Made by a program: the position numbers and the translations under genes. The notes below the pieces were generated by a model that was not told the origin of the DNA, searched no databases, and saw nothing but the letters and a program-made list of their open reading frames with translations. A stretch of DNA of 13,355 nt from an uncultured Roseburia sp. (GTDB lineage Bacteria; Bacillota; Clostridia; Lachnospirales; Lachnospiraceae): assembly GCA_910577925.1 (NCBI GenBank), contig CAJTOI010000045.1, positions 1-13,355 on the forward strand, read 5' to 3'. The first letter of the stretch is position 1. Each line of letters starts with the position of its first letter. Below, in pieces: positions 6,263 through 13,341 of this stretch.

Positions 6263-7270
6263 ATGGCTCTGAAAAAAATTGAAATTAAAAATGTTACCGT
6301 TTTTGAAAATATAAATATGGAATTTAGTGACGGTATCAATATTTTTATCGGTGAAAACGGAATGGGAAAAACCCATATAATGAAGTTGTTATATGCTGCA
6401 TGTAAAGCCGCCAAAGTGGATGTCTCTTTTCCGCAAAAGGTGGTCCGGGTATTTCGACCGGACGGCTCTAATATTCGCAGGCTGGTCAGCCGAAAACGTG
6501 CGGGAGAAACGGCCAGTGTGAAAATATACTCTGATGATGCAAATATAGGAATGAAATTTACAACAAAAACCAACAAGTGGGCAGCGCAGGTAACAAATGA
6601 AGCGACATGGGAAAAGCAGCTCGCAGATCTGTCATGTACTTTTATACCTGCGAAGGAGATTTTGTCAAATTCGTGGAATCTTGAAGCGGCAGTCGGAAGC
6701 AATAATGTCGAGTTTGATGACACGTATGTTGACATTGTGATGGCAGCTAAAATTGATATATCTGCGGGAAGAGATACACATGACAGAAAACGCTATCTTG
6801 AAATATTGCAGGGAATCACAGCCGGAAAAGTTACTGTTGAACAGGAACGGTTTTATTTAAAACCGGGAACACAGGCAAAAATAGAATTTAATCTGGTCGC
6901 AGAGGGAATCAGGAAAATAGCACTCCTCTGGCAATTAATAAAAAACGGGACGTTGGAGAACGGGGCAATATTATTTTGGGATGAACCAGAGGCAAATATT
7001 AATCCGAAACATATACCCACGATCGTGGATATGCTGTTGGAGTTACAGAGAAACGGGGTGCAGATTTTTGTTTCAACGCACGATTATTTTCTTGCTAAAT
7101 ATTTTGAAGTAAAGAAAAAAGATACAGATAAAGTAAGGTATTGTTCGTTGTATGACAACAAAGGTACGGTAGAATATGAACAGAGTGAGAATTTCCGTGA
7201 ACTGCAGAATAACGAAATTATGGAAACATTCTTAGCTTTGTATGAAGCGGAAATTGATAAGGTAATGTAG
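6263..7270 (+). CDS. OLD/AAA_15-like ATPase, putative defence ATPase
   Basis: A 335-residue ABC-type (SMC/OLD-like) ATPase. Walker A GENGMGKT is at 30-37. The IPAKEILS segment (128-135) is typical of this subfamily. A shortened signature with EGIRKIALL (214-222) replaces LSGGQ, Walker B ILFWDE ends at Glu241 and is followed by PEANINP, and the H-loop STHD has His273. There is no coiled-coil arm and no TOPRIM domain, so it is a compact ATPase needing a partner. ATG at 6263 was chosen over TTG at 6245 because AGAGG sits seven bases upstream. It is AT-richer than tdk before it, suggesting acquisition. The next gene starts two bases after its stop. Such ATPases occur in anti-phage systems such as PARIS, Septu and Gabija; function here is inferred. 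Confidence 0.8.
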   Translation: MALKKIEIKNVTVFENINMEFSDGINIFIGENGMGKTHIMKLLYAACKAAKVDVSFPQKVVRVFRPDGSNIRRLVSRKRAGETASVKIYSDDANIGMKFTTKTNKWAAQVTNEATWEKQLADLSCTFIPAKEILSNSWNLEAAVGSNNVEFDDTYVDIVMAAKIDISAGRDTHDRKRYLEILQGITAGKVTVEQERFYLKPGTQAKIEFNLVAEGIRKIALLWQLIKNGTLENGAILFWDEPEANINPKHIPTIVDMLLELQRNGVQIFVSTHDYFLAKYFEVKKKDTDKVRYCSLYDNKGTVEYEQSENFRELQNNEIMETFLALYEAEIDKVM

Positions 7271-7272
7271 GT

Positions 7273-7791
7273 ATGTACAAAACGATAGAATCTAATATGG
7301 TATTTGGGCCATTTGAGGAAGCGGATATATTTGAAATAGAAAAATCTAATGTAAATCAGATGATAGGATCGCATATAAGAACAGTTGAATTTATTATGCG
7401 TAAAGAAGGGAGGCATCAAGAGGAACAAATACTATTTATTGAGGCCAAATCGAGCACACCGCAGAAACAAATCAGTACAATGCGGTATGATGAGTTTATT
7501 ACCGAGATTTCCGAAAAGTTTATACAGTCATTTGAGATATACCATGCATTAAAATATAACCGATATCATACGGATGTAAATATGGGGGAACATTTGATGC
7601 GTCAGGAATGGGATAAGGTTCATATTAAATTTGTACTGATTATACATGGCCATAAAAAGGAGTGGCTGTCTCCGCTAAGAGAGGCATTGATGAAAAATAT
7701 GGGTATTCATTTAAAGATATGGAAAAGTACCGTTGTTGTCTTGAATGATGAAATGGCGAAGCGCCGTAAGCTGATTTCAGAGACAATATAA
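7273..7791 (+). CDS. small protein with possible PD-(D/E)XK nuclease motif
   Basis: A 172-residue protein I cannot assign to a named family. A predicted strand HIRTVEFIM (34-42, Glu39) is followed by QILFIEAKSS (52-61), giving an ExK (Glu57, Lys59), the spacing expected of the PD-(D/E)XK nuclease core. A helix (about 73-95) comes next, then a strand KFVLIIHGHKKEWL (119-132). ATG lies two bases after the ATPase stop with only a weak ribosome binding site, so the two are probably translationally coupled and function as one complex. It shares the low GC of the ATPase. The simplest reading is an ATPase-controlled effector nuclease. Alternatives are a non-catalytic sensor subunit or antitoxin-like partner. 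Confidence 0.55.
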   Translation: MYKTIESNMVFGPFEEADIFEIEKSNVNQMIGSHIRTVEFIMRKEGRHQEEQILFIEAKSSTPQKQISTMRYDEFITEISEKFIQSFEIYHALKYNRYHTDVNMGEHLMRQEWDKVHIKFVLIIHGHKKEWLSPLREALMKNMGIHLKIWKSTVVVLNDEMAKRRKLISETI

Positions 7792-7796
7792 AAGTT

Positions 7797-7945
7797 GAGG
7801 AGTACGGAAAACCGGATCAAGGGGGCAACGCGAGACCCGGGAAGAACCCCGGACGGAGCGTCAGAAGTTTCTGGATTTATCCGGCCTGTCTCTGCGGGAG
7901 CAGCTCTCCCGCAGGGATTGTGAGTACTTCAGTTTTCCGCTCCTC
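7797..7945. other. GC-rich structured intergenic region
   Basis: The 137 bases between the convergent genes hold no ORF but several nested pairings. The outer arms are GAGGAG-TA-CGGAAAAC (7797-7812) and GTTTTCCG-CTCCTC (7932-7945), with a two-base bulge; the right arm lies inside the last permease codons. Inside are CCGGAT (7812-7817) with ATCCGG (7879-7884), which encloses CCGGG/CCCGG (7837-7852), and a perfect 9-bp hairpin (7892-7900 with 7906-7914, loop cagct). No T run follows any stem, so it is not a standard terminator. It may be a structured RNA, a transcription barrier between convergent genes, or a scar of gene insertion. Confidence 0.35.
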
Positions 7946-10334
7946 TTAATCGTTCCACCAGCGCTTCCCTCGAAAAGGTATGCAGGAATGCGAATGTGAT
8001 GAGCAGCGGTACGGCAGTCAGCACGCATGTGTAAACAAGGGCGGATGCTGCCGGGAACCGAAACGCCATATAAAATGCGCCGTTATCATACAGCACACTG
8101 CTGAGTATATAACCGCACAGCGTGCCGACAGTCATCGTCACGCCGACGGCGGCGAGCACCAGAAGCAGGCTTTCCGCGAGAAGCATGTTTCGGATTTGTC
8201 CTTTGCCCATTCCGATGGATTCCAGCATGGCAAGTTCCTGCTTGCGGGTGACGGTATTCGTGATCAGCGTATTCATCATACTCAGAATGCTGAATGCCAT
8301 AATAAAGACCGCAAGACCGCCGATTGCGCCGAACATCCGGTTTGTGTTCTGCTCATAAGCCACCCTTTGGTCCGCAAGGGTTTCAAGGCGAAGCGCAGGC
8401 TTTTCCGCCACCAGCTCTGCGAGCGCAGCTTCGATGGTTGCTTCTTTCTCCGGTTCGGTCGACACGAGCAGATTGGCATTCAGGTTGTCATAAGACAGCC
8501 AGGTTAAGACCGCCTGTTCGGGCATCAGAAACCATCCTTCGAGCCCTTTGTGGTCCAGAACATATTTGTCATTCAGAATACCGAGTATCGTGACTTCCTT
8601 TTCCGCCGTCTTGCTGCCGTCGTAGTAGTGGAGCATCAGCCGATCGCCCACGGCAAACTCCCAGCCGTATATTTCTGCCGCCGTACTGTTGGTCGCAAGG
8701 ATATAATCGCCGCTCATCAGCTTGTCGCAGTCGGCGGAGCCGTCCTCGAGATAGCTGTCGATCTCCGTCAGCTCTTCTTCGGTCAGAGGATAGACAGCGT
8801 CGCCGTTGTTGTATTCATCGTTCTTCGGATAATCAAAAGACACGCCGAAGCGTTTGATTTCCGTTACCTTTTTTACGCCGTCCATGGAAGTGATTTCCTG
8901 TATCAGTTCGTTGTTTAACGGTGCATCCGCCTGTATCCCGCTCATCCCGTTTTCGTTCAGCTCTATCGCGGACTGCGAATATCCGATCACAAACTCTGCG
9001 TCTGTAAAATATCCCTGTCTCGCAAAATTTTCCTTCTGAAAAGAAGACAGATAAGTTGCCGCCGTCATAAACAGGATACCGCCAAGCGCCAGAGAGGCAA
9101 AGGTGACCACGGCCTTTTTTCTGTTTTTTGAAAAGTTTATCACCCCAAAGCCCGTCGGCGTCAGGCTGCGGCACATCTTTTTGTTTGCGGCTTTTTTCAT
9201 TCCTTCCTGCGGGACATAGCGAAGCGCTTCCATCGGGGAGACAGCCGCAGCAAGCCGCGCGGGCTTTCGTATCGAAATCATTGTGACGAGACAGACAGCC
9301 GCAGAAACGAGAATGATAATCAGGAGTGTGTTTTGGATGTGGAAACCGTCCGGAATCATCAAATATCCTGCGATCCCGCCGATCGCAATCCCGACAGGCG
9401 CGGAGCAAAGATACAAAACGCCGCCCTCGCGGGATATGAATTTTTTTATCTGTTTCTTTGTCATACCGATCGTGCGAAGCTGTCCGAACTGATGGATTCT
9501 GCCGATGACTGACAGGTAAAACACACCGTAAATCACGAGAATGCAGGCGAGCAGAATGACTGCTCCCAATATGCCGTAGAGCATGACCAACTGTGTATCC
9601 GGGGACAGCGAGTCGAGAAACGCCCGGGACGGGCTGATATCTTTTCGCTCGATGCCCGCGTCGCTTCCGATCAGATAAATCCGTTCTTTGCAACCCTCCG
9701 CGCCGAGACTTTCGGCATCACACAGCCTGACATACACCTCGTACGGCATATCCTTCAGCTGACTGCCGCATTCGGCGTAGCGTTCGGAGAAAAACACGGA
9801 AAACTGCTTTGCCGCATCGCCGCCGTCTAAGATACCCGACACCGCAAATGTTTCGGTGTTGCCGTCATAAAAAGAGAAGGTTACTTTGCTGCCGACTGCG
9901 GGCTCTATGCCCATCTTTTTCAGCAATGCCGCCTGCACCGCGATCTCGTTTTCCTTTTCGGGCAGCTTCCCGCTTGACAGCTCGCCGATTCGGATTTGAT
10001 CGGACAGCTCGCTCGCATAGCAGGGCATTACATCGAATCCATCCATCTCGGAAAGAATCCCTGTTTTTACCCGTACCTGGAAGGCGATGCGTTCATCCCG
10101 TCTGAGGATTTCTGCCTGCTCACCGGTCAGGTTATAGTAACCCGCCTGCTGTCTGTGGGAAAGCTCGTTTTTGACCCGCTGGTTCTGCCCTGCCGCAAAC
10201 ATAAGGATTGCCGTCAGCAGGGCTGACGCCAAAATGATGGTGATCATCACAAAGAGGTTGCGCATACGGCTGAATCTAAGGCTCTGCTTTGACATCAGCG
10301 AAATCATTTCTTTTGTTATCTTTTTATCGCTCAT
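7929..10334 (-). CDS. ABC transporter permease, double FtsX type
   Basis: An 801-residue integral membrane permease built from two FtsX/MacB-like units. TM1 is at about 27-47, an extracytoplasmic domain at 50-245, and TM2-4 at about 249-277, 305-327 and 334-355. TM5 is near 407-429, a second extracytoplasmic domain runs to about 665, and TM6-8 lie at about 668-690, 718-745 and 765-787. Cytoplasmic loops LRTIGMTKKQIK and LESIGMGKGQIR are the matching coupling motifs, showing internal duplication. This differs from the BceB layout of ten helices with one large domain. The start at 10334 was preferred to 10403 because AAGGAGG lies nine bases upstream and the earlier ATG would overlap the ATPase gene. 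It is thirteen bases after the ATPase gene. Probable role: export or release of lipids or antimicrobial peptides from the membrane. Confidence 0.9.
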   Translation of the reverse strand: MSDKKITKEMISLMSKQSLRFSRMRNLFVMITIILASALLTAILMFAAGQNQRVKNELSHRQQAGYYNLTGEQAEILRRDERIAFQVRVKTGILSEMDGFDVMPCYASELSDQIRIGELSSGKLPEKENEIAVQAALLKKMGIEPAVGSKVTFSFYDGNTETFAVSGILDGGDAAKQFSVFFSERYAECGSQLKDMPYEVYVRLCDAESLGAEGCKERIYLIGSDAGIERKDISPSRAFLDSLSPDTQLVMLYGILGAVILLACILVIYGVFYLSVIGRIHQFGQLRTIGMTKKQIKKFISREGGVLYLCSAPVGIAIGGIAGYLMIPDGFHIQNTLLIIILVSAAVCLVTMISIRKPARLAAAVSPMEALRYVPQEGMKKAANKKMCRSLTPTGFGVINFSKNRKKAVVTFASLALGGILFMTAATYLSSFQKENFARQGYFTDAEFVIGYSQSAIELNENGMSGIQADAPLNNELIQEITSMDGVKKVTEIKRFGVSFDYPKNDEYNNGDAVYPLTEEELTEIDSYLEDGSADCDKLMSGDYILATNSTAAEIYGWEFAVGDRLMLHYYDGSKTAEKEVTILGILNDKYVLDHKGLEGWFLMPEQAVLTWLSYDNLNANLLVSTEPEKEATIEAALAELVAEKPALRLETLADQRVAYEQNTNRMFGAIGGLAVFIMAFSILSMMNTLITNTVTRKQELAMLESIGMGKGQIRNMLLAESLLLVLAAVGVTMTVGTLCGYILSSVLYDNGAFYMAFRFPAASALVYTCVLTAVPLLITFAFLHTFSREALVERLRGAEN

Positions 10335-10347
10335 TCCGACTGCCTCC

Positions 10348-11013
10348 TTATGCGTGAATTTTTCCGTCTTCGATGCGTATCCGCACATCCGCCTTTTCCG
10401 CAATTTCGGGGTTGTGGGTAATCATCACGATCGTCTGGTTGAAATTCCTGCTTGTCAGTTTCAGGAGGTCGATTACTTTAGCGCCGGTGCGGCTGTCAAG
10501 GTTCCCGGTCGGTTCGTCGGCCAGGATAATGGCGGGCTTTGACACGAGCGCGCGGGCAATCGCGACCCGCTGCTGCTGTCCGCCCGAAAGGTGGCTCGGA
10601 TAATTGGAGAGCTTCCCGTCAAGTTCCAGGAAATGCACGATTTCCTCCAGAAAATCTTTATCCTCGGACCTGCCGTCCAGACGGACCGGCAGCACGATAT
10701 TTTCATACGCCGTGAGATACGGAATGAGGTTGTAATTCTGAAAGATAAAGCCGATACGCTGACGGCGAAATACCGTAAGCTGTTCTTCGGTCAGTGTCTC
10801 AAGGGTTTTGTCCTCCACCTGCACACTGCCCGAAGTCGGGGTGTCCAATCCGCCTAACATATTCAGCAGCGTAGATTTACCGCTGCCCGATGTGCCGACG
10901 ATTGCCGCAAACTGTCCGTCTTCTACGGACACACTCACGTCATCCAGCGCTTTTACAAGATTCTCGGCGCTGCCGTAGTATTTTTTCAGATGAAATGCAT
11001 GCAGTACGCTCAT
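10348..11013 (-). CDS. ABC transporter ATP-binding protein, MacB/LolD type
   Basis: A 221-residue nucleotide-binding subunit that powers the downstream permease. Walker A GTSGSGKS is at 40-47, Q-loop Gln92 in FQNYNLIP, signature LSGGQQQR at 142-149, Walker B IILADE at 162-167 with the TGNLD D-loop, and H-loop His200. The short length and the QNYNLIPYLTAYENIVLP stretch mark the MacB/LolD/FtsE group that pairs with FtsX-type permeases. AAGGAGG is placed just before the ATG. The gene has its own promoter and regulatory repeats in the 151 bases upstream, so its expression can be raised separately from the kinase-regulator pair. Confidence 0.93.
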   Translation of the reverse strand: MSVLHAFHLKKYYGSAENLVKALDDVSVSVEDGQFAAIVGTSGSGKSTLLNMLGGLDTPTSGSVQVEDKTLETLTEEQLTVFRRQRIGFIFQNYNLIPYLTAYENIVLPVRLDGRSEDKDFLEEIVHFLELDGKLSNYPSHLSGGQQQRVAIARALVSKPAIILADEPTGNLDSRTGAKVIDLLKLTSRNFNQTIVMITHNPEIAEKADVRIRIEDGKIHA

Positions 11014-11042
11014 AATGATTCCTCCTTAATCTCGGTACCGTT

Positions 11043-11056
11043 TGATATGCATATCA
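11043..11056. promoter_or_regulatory. 14-bp perfect palindrome at the transporter promoter
   Basis: TGATATGCATATCA is perfectly self-complementary. It overlaps the -10 box (11053-11058, minus strand) and the expected transcription start, a position where a bound repressor would block the promoter. It may also be chance, since AT-rich palindromes of this length occur near promoters. Confidence 0.35.
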
Positions 11057-11080
11057 TATTGCGTCTGAAAAAAGATGCAA
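11053..11080 (-). promoter_or_regulatory. promoter of the ABC transporter operon
   Basis: On the minus strand, TTGCAT (11075-11080) and TATGAT (11053-11058) are separated by 16 bp. This lies between the kinase stop and the ATPase start, so the transporter pair is its own transcription unit. Confidence 0.65.
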
Positions 11081-11088
11081 GCGGGACT

Positions 11089-11125
11089 GCAATTTCTAAT
11101 ATCCACGCCGCAAAATCTAATATCG
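11089..11125 (-). promoter_or_regulatory. direct repeats, predicted LytTR regulator binding site
   Basis: On the minus strand, GATATTAGATTTTGC (11124-11110) and GATATTAGAAATTGC (11103-11089) agree at 13 of 15 positions and are exactly 21 bp apart. They end about 8 bp above the -35 box. LytTR regulators such as AgrA and PlnC/D bind paired 9-bp direct repeats at about 21-bp intervals just upstream of -35 boxes, and such a regulator is encoded upstream at 12457-13170. Binding by that protein is inferred. Confidence 0.6.
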
Positions 11126-11164
11126 GCACGGGAAAAAGAGCGGCCGCAGGAAAGCCATAACCGA

Positions 11165-12457
11165 CTATGGAATCGGAATTAAGATTTTTAACGTAAACTT
11201 TCCGTTTTCGCATTTGGTCGTCAACTGGCCGTCGTATTTTTCGACTGCCTGTCTCATATTAGAGAGGCCGAAACCGTGAAGAAAATTATCCTGCTTTGCA
11301 GCGCGGCTTTTTGTGCTGACATGTTCCTGCACGCAGTTATTTTCGATCAATACGGAAAAGAAATCCCGCAGCTTTCCTGCCTTCACAAGGATAATCCGCT
11401 TGTCCGGGGATAGCTTTTCGCTCGCTTCTATGGCATTGTCAAGCCCGTTGCCGAAAATGGTGCTGATGTCAAGCGGCTCTATAAAGTTCATATCGCCGAG
11501 GTCGGCGGCGACAGACAGGACCGTCTGTTTTTCTTTGGCAAGCGCCGTCTTTTCTTTCAGAATGATGTCGAGAATATCGCTGCCCGTATGTACATAATCT
11601 TCATACATTTCTATCTGCGACTGCAGGTTTTTCACCATGTTTTCCGTCTCCTTGGAGTCGATCTGCCGCTGCAGTACAAGCAGATGATTTTTCATATCGT
11701 GGTAGACGGAACGCACGCGTTCCTCGTCTCTCAGTTTTTCCCGGTAGTAGGCAAACTGCCGGTTCATCTGGTCAATGGTGATCTGTTTCTGCCGCGCCTG
11801 CTCACGGAGATACGAGACATTTTTGGAATACAGAAAAATGATAAAGAACGCAACGGAAAAGCCGCTGCTGCCAATCTCTATCATCAGGTTCGAATTTTTT
11901 GACAAATTCAGATAATTAAAAGTGGAGATCCAGTAAAAGGTCATCGTACTCAGGAAAAGAAACGTCAAAACCAGGCTGTCTTCCCGTTTGATTTTATATT
12001 GAAAATTTTTTACTGCCATATAAGCAAACCAGGCTGTAAAAATGCGGAAAAAAAGCGTCATGACATAAACTTCCCAGCGCCCAATGCTGTTTCCTTCCAC
12101 CGAAATAATCATGGCGTCACCGTATAACCCTGTTGCAAGGATTGTGGATATATTTTCCGGCAAGACAACGAGTGCTGTATAGAAAAGCTCTATGGCAGTG
12201 ATTGCCTGATATACGGAATCACGATAGCATATTTTATAAAGAAACACATAAAACGCGAAAAGAAGCGGCATTTTATATGCTCCCATTTCCGAGAACCAGG
12301 TAAGTCCCCAGGCAATCAGCAAAACGGAAATCGAAATGATACAGTCGCATACTTTTAAAGAAAATCGGGGTGGTTTCAAAAAGCAGCGTCCTAAAACGGC
12401 CAGACCGATTCCATCGGTAAGCGTTATGATAAAATCCAGGCAATAATACAATCCCAT
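11165..12457 (-). CDS. GHKL sensor histidine kinase, AgrC-like
   Basis: A 430-residue membrane sensor kinase. Residues 1-215 are largely hydrophobic with about six or seven membrane segments and no large outside domain, as in AgrC-type peptide sensors. A short coiled-coil linker (216-245) leads to the phosphoacceptor region YHDMKNHL (252-259, His253). The GHKL ATPase domain has N-box NGLDNAIEA (337-345) and G-box GFGLSN (395-400). Its ATG overlaps the regulator's stop as TAATG, so the two are translationally coupled and form one system. No AgrD-like signal peptide or AgrB processing gene is present, so the ligand is probably exogenous, for example an antimicrobial peptide exported by the adjacent ABC transporter. 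Signal identity is not visible. Confidence 0.92.
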   Translation of the reverse strand: MGLYYCLDFIITLTDGIGLAVLGRCFLKPPRFSLKVCDCIISISVLLIAWGLTWFSEMGAYKMPLLFAFYVFLYKICYRDSVYQAITAIELFYTALVVLPENISTILATGLYGDAMIISVEGNSIGRWEVYVMTLFFRIFTAWFAYMAVKNFQYKIKREDSLVLTFLFLSTMTFYWISTFNYLNLSKNSNLMIEIGSSGFSVAFFIIFLYSKNVSYLREQARQKQITIDQMNRQFAYYREKLRDEERVRSVYHDMKNHLLVLQRQIDSKETENMVKNLQSQIEMYEDYVHTGSDILDIILKEKTALAKEKQTVLSVAADLGDMNFIEPLDISTIFGNGLDNAIEASEKLSPDKRIILVKAGKLRDFFSVLIENNCVQEHVSTKSRAAKQDNFLHGFGLSNMRQAVEKYDGQLTTKCENGKFTLKILIPIP

Positions 12458-13170
12458 TACAACATATCCCCCCAGTAGTCTGTCAGTTTCCCCATAAAAT
12501 CCTTACGCTTCGGCTGACTGACAGGAATACGCTCTCCCGTAGTCAGAATGAGCTCCAGACCTTTCACACCTTTTATATAGGACATATTGACGATAAAACT
12601 CTGGTGCGGGCAGGCGAACTGCGGCTGCTTTAAAAGCAGGGCGGATACCTCTTTCATAGTCCGGTAGACGACCTGTTCCTGTCCCTCAAAGTGCAGCGTG
12701 ACATTTCGCCGGTTTGTCTCGGCATAGCAGAGATTTCTGTACGGTACCTTATACTTTCCACTGTCATTCTGAAAGCTCAGATACGGTTCGTCTTTTCCCT
12801 GATAGCGGGCAAAATAGCGGTCAAGTTCCATTTTCAGGACGCCGTATTCAACCGGTTTCAGAAGATAACTGACCGCACTGTACGCATAGCCTTTCCAGAC
12901 ATACTGCTTTAGAGAGGTCAGAAAAATAAGGCCGACGGTGCTGTCCGTTCTGCGGATTTCTTCCGCGGTTTTTAAGCCGTTTAGCTTTTCCATTTTTATG
13001 TCCATGAAAATCAGGTCATAGTCAGACCGGTATCTCTGCAGCAGCTCGCTGCCGTCCTGATAGACAAAAAAACAAAATTCTCTGCCTGTCTCGGCGGCAT
13101 ATTGTCTGAGATTCTCTTCCAGAATGCGGATGAAAGCCTCCTCGTCATCACAAATCGCGATATTGAACAT
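12457..13170 (-). CDS. LytTR-family response regulator
   Basis: A 237-residue two-component regulator. The receiver domain (about 1-125) has the acidic pair in CDDEE (7-11), phosphoacceptor Asp57 in FMDIKM, Thr85 in LTS and Lys105 in YLLKP. The C-terminal LytTR DNA-binding domain (about 131-235) includes YAETNRRNVTLHF, FACPHQSFIVNMSYI and ERIPVSQPKRKDF. LytTR proteins bind paired direct repeats, and a matching pair lies before the transporter genes at 11089-11125. GGGGG lies nine bases before ATG, while a GGAG directly abuts the ATG and is too close to work, so initiation may be modest. It is the first gene of the pair with the kinase, transcribed from the promoter at 13203-13231. Confidence 0.93.
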   Translation of the reverse strand: MFNIAICDDEEAFIRILEENLRQYAAETGREFCFFVYQDGSELLQRYRSDYDLIFMDIKMEKLNGLKTAEEIRRTDSTVGLIFLTSLKQYVWKGYAYSAVSYLLKPVEYGVLKMELDRYFARYQGKDEPYLSFQNDSGKYKVPYRNLCYAETNRRNVTLHFEGQEQVVYRTMKEVSALLLKQPQFACPHQSFIVNMSYIKGVKGLELILTTGERIPVSQPKRKDFMGKLTDYWGDML

Positions 13171-13202
13171 CTCCGTAATCCCCCGTTGTGAAAATCAATT
13201 TT

Positions 13203-13231
13203 ATTATATGAAATGTTCTTTTAGAAATCAA
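13203..13231 (-). promoter_or_regulatory. promoter of the regulator-kinase operon
   Basis: Minus strand: TTGATT (13226-13231) and a perfect TATAAT (13203-13208), 17 bp apart, about 33 bases before the regulator ATG. The GATATTAGA repeats found before the transporter are not seen here, so I see no sign of autoregulation by that site. Confidence 0.75.
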
Positions 13232-13298
13232 GGCGGGGGATAGCATGAAGCGGAGTGAAGACTTTGAACCGGTCAAGTCCGGCAGGAATCGTTTATGA

Positions 13299-13341
13299 AA
13301 AAGGGGCTGTCGCACTAAGTAATAAGTGCGCAGCTCCTTTT
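13299..13341. terminator. bidirectional terminator upstream of the regulator operon
   Basis: CGCACT (13311-13316) pairs with AGTGCG (13325-13330), and the stem continues through 13299-13309 with 13331-13341 past one bulged T. The loop is aagtaata. An A run and a T run flank it, so it can stop transcription from either side. Its likely role is to end a leftward gene beyond the window edge and insulate the regulator promoter. The 128 bases between the regulator promoter and the window end hold no gene I can support. Confidence 0.8.

Noticed and set aside
7797..7928. tRNA fragment, att site or group II intron remnant in the GC-rich intergenic region
   Set aside because: I looked for T-loop, domain V and integrase-linked repeat patterns and found none; no integrase or reverse transcriptase gene is in the window.
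8833..9693. 286-codon minus-strand open frame within the permease region
   Set aside because: It lies in another frame of the well-supported permease gene, is rich in Arg and Cys, has no recognisable domain and no ribosome binding site.
10335..10403. N-terminal extension of the permease from the ATG at 10403
   Set aside because: It would overlap the 3' end of the ATPase gene, is highly basic, and the ATG at 10334 has a strong AAGGAGG.
11010..11213. 67-codon minus-strand ORF spanning the transporter promoter
   Set aside because: It overlaps the kinase 3' end and covers the promoter and direct repeats; no ribosome binding site or domain.
13245..13298. 17-codon plus-strand ORF (MKRSEDFEPVKSGRNRL) ending at the terminator
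   Set aside because: A G-rich stretch precedes the ATG, but no convincing plus-strand promoter is seen and the peptide has no signal-peptide or pheromone character. Too short to call without expression data.
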